DNA from: Acetobacteraceae bacterium
Lineage (GTDB): Bacteria; Pseudomonadota; Alphaproteobacteria; Acetobacterales; Acetobacteraceae
Length of the DNA: 64,000 bases
NCBI GenBank assembly: GCA_947475245.1
Contig: CANJLW010000009.1
Span: 85,870-149,869 of the forward strand
Reading direction: 5' to 3'
The notes beneath the pieces are model-generated. The model was not told the DNA's origin, searched no databases, and was given only the letters and a program-made list of their open reading frames with translations. Made by a program: the position numbers and the translations under genes. Position 1 is the first letter of the stretch. The number at the start of each line of letters is the position of its first letter. This document shows, piece by piece, positions 63,402-64,000 of this stretch.

Positions 63402-63415
63402 GATTTTTAAAAATC
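63402..63415. promoter_or_regulatory. AT-rich palindrome upstream of the rRNA promoter
   Basis: GATTTTTAAAAATC is a perfect 14-base palindrome that lies just after the epimerase stop and five bases before the -35 box. It is a likely UP-element or binding site for an A/T-preferring regulator. Confidence 0.55.
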
Positions 63416-63420
63416 GGCTA

Positions 63421-63449
63421 TTGACCGCCCCCCGCCCGGGGGCTACATC
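63421..63449 (+). promoter_or_regulatory. rRNA operon promoter
   Basis: TTGACC (63421-63426) and TACATC (63444-63449) are separated by 17 bases. The downstream GC-rich discriminator (CGCCGC) is typical of stringently controlled rRNA promoters. It is about 420 bases before the 16S start. Confidence 0.7.
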
Positions 63450-63553
63450 GCCGCTCACCGGACGAACAAAAGCTCTTGCGGACGTTCACCGGGTTGGATA
63501 CAGTCTTCGGCCTTAACCGAGTTCGGTAACCAGCGAATCGGACTACCCATGAA

Positions 63554-63595
63554 CCCGCGAGGCGCGGGCGATTGGTGCTTTCGCTCTTTGAAAAT
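63554..63595 (+). promoter_or_regulatory. putative boxB-like hairpin and boxA antitermination signal
   Basis: CCCGCG-AGG-CGCGGG (63554-63568) forms a short hairpin. It is followed at 63582-63595 by CGCTCTTTGAAAAT, which resembles the rrn boxA consensus TGCTCTTTAACA. Hairpin plus boxA is the standard order in bacterial rrn leaders, where Nus factors bind. Confidence 0.65.
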
Positions 63596-63866
63596 TGAAT
63601 AGGCTAGGAAGGGATACGTTGGCGGCGTCCTTGCGTATTGGCTCACGGAAGTGGGTTAGTATGGATTGGGAGTGCGGAGACGGGTTTGGGTTTGGCTACA
63701 ATTGACCCAGCTTGTTTGTAAGCAGTCTTATAGGGGCGTCGAGGATGTATCTTTTGATATACTAAGAAGCTTCGATAGGGCTTGTTGCGATCTGCTTGTG
63801 GATCGTAACGACGAATGAGTTATGGGTCTGTTCGTTTTGGTTTTCACGTTAAGTGGAAGCTGGGAT

Positions 63867-64000
63867 GAACCTGAGAGTTTGATCCTGGCTCAGAGCGAAC
63901 GCTGGCGGCATGCTTAACACATGCAAGTCTCACGGGCAGCAATGTCAGTGGCGGACGGGTGAGTAACGCGTAGGTATCTGTCCACGGGTGGGGGATAACG
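63867..64000 (+). rRNA. 16S ribosomal RNA, 5' end (runs off the window)
   Basis: The universal 27F primer site AGAGTTTGATCCTGGCTCAG is at 63874-63893, placing the 5' end at about 63867. The following GAACGCTGGCGGCATGCTTA and GTCAGTGGCGGACGGGTGAG match early 16S, and the pattern through GGGTGGGGGATAACG fits Acetobacteraceae/Rhodospirillales. Only about 134 bases are present. Confidence 0.97.

Noticed and set aside
63455..63646. Minus-strand frame in the rRNA leader
   Set aside because: It overlaps the promoter, hairpin and boxA of the rRNA operon and shows no protein-like features.
63758..63763. Second rRNA promoter with TATACT -10
   Set aside because: No acceptable -35 box lies 16-18 bases upstream, so it is not listed as a promoter.

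Overview
The window reads as an ordinary chromosomal stretch of a GC-rich alphaproteobacterium. The partial 16S rRNA at the right edge (63867-64000) has the early signature I associate with Acetobacteraceae/Rhodospirillales. The gene content agrees: tsaE-amgK-murU-addB-addA, trpB-trpA-accD-folC, rpmH-rnpA-yidD-yidC and purC-purS-purQ-purL-bolA-grxD are typical alphaproteobacterial groupings. Genes are densely packed and many start/stop codons overlap (ATGA, GTGA).

Layout. 1-12.6 kb: the start of an M20 peptidase, a methyltransferase, a nucleoside hydrolase, then a five-gene overlapping operon joining tRNA modification (TsaE), muropeptide sugar recycling (AmgK, MurU) and double-strand break repair (AddB, AddA), followed by a dihydroorotase-like enzyme and a Uma2-type putative nuclease. 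12.9-18.5 kb: thioredoxin, a block of palindromic intergenic repeats, the leftward trpB-trpA-accD-folC operon, and a lipoprotein/unknown gene pair. 18.9-25 kb: PEP carboxykinase, a PaiB-like flavin protein, a minimal HPr-kinase domain, then leftward engB, yidC, yidD, rnpA and rpmH, with a clear sigma-70-like promoter ahead of rpmH.

25-39.3 kb is the main accessory region: a TPP-dependent enzyme leads into a complete CUT1-type sugar ABC importer (ATPase, binding protein, two permeases); after a methyltransferase, a VTT-domain membrane protein and a flavin disulfide reductase comes a second CUT1 set (two permeases, ATPase) that has no binding protein, followed by a carboxymuconolactone-decarboxylase-like protein and a beta-hydroxyacid dehydrogenase. 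39.4-47.7 kb returns to housekeeping: glutaredoxin, BolA, purine synthesis, EpmA, OmpW with an FNR-like box, a CinA-type domain protein and a GNAT-Nudix fusion.

47.8-57.8 kb is a second accessory region resembling a catabolic island: a luciferase-like monooxygenase, a CaiB-type CoA transferase, an MFS carrier, an aldo/keto reductase, an orphan family-5 binding protein, a FAD-dependent amine/amino-acid oxidase, a D-2-hydroxyacid dehydrogenase and a 2OG-Fe(II) oxygenase. 57.9-63.4 kb holds a copper-chaperone pair, a patatin/acetoacetate decarboxylase/3-hydroxybutyrate dehydrogenase group that fits ketone-body or polyhydroxybutyrate metabolism, and a sugar isomerase/epimerase pair. The window ends in the promoter, leader and first 134 bases of a ribosomal RNA operon. 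I saw no tRNA gene, CRISPR array, insertion sequence or prophage, and no evidence of a clearly unprecedented system. The strongest leads are the binding-protein-less ABC importer, the catabolic island, and several palindromic regulatory candidates.
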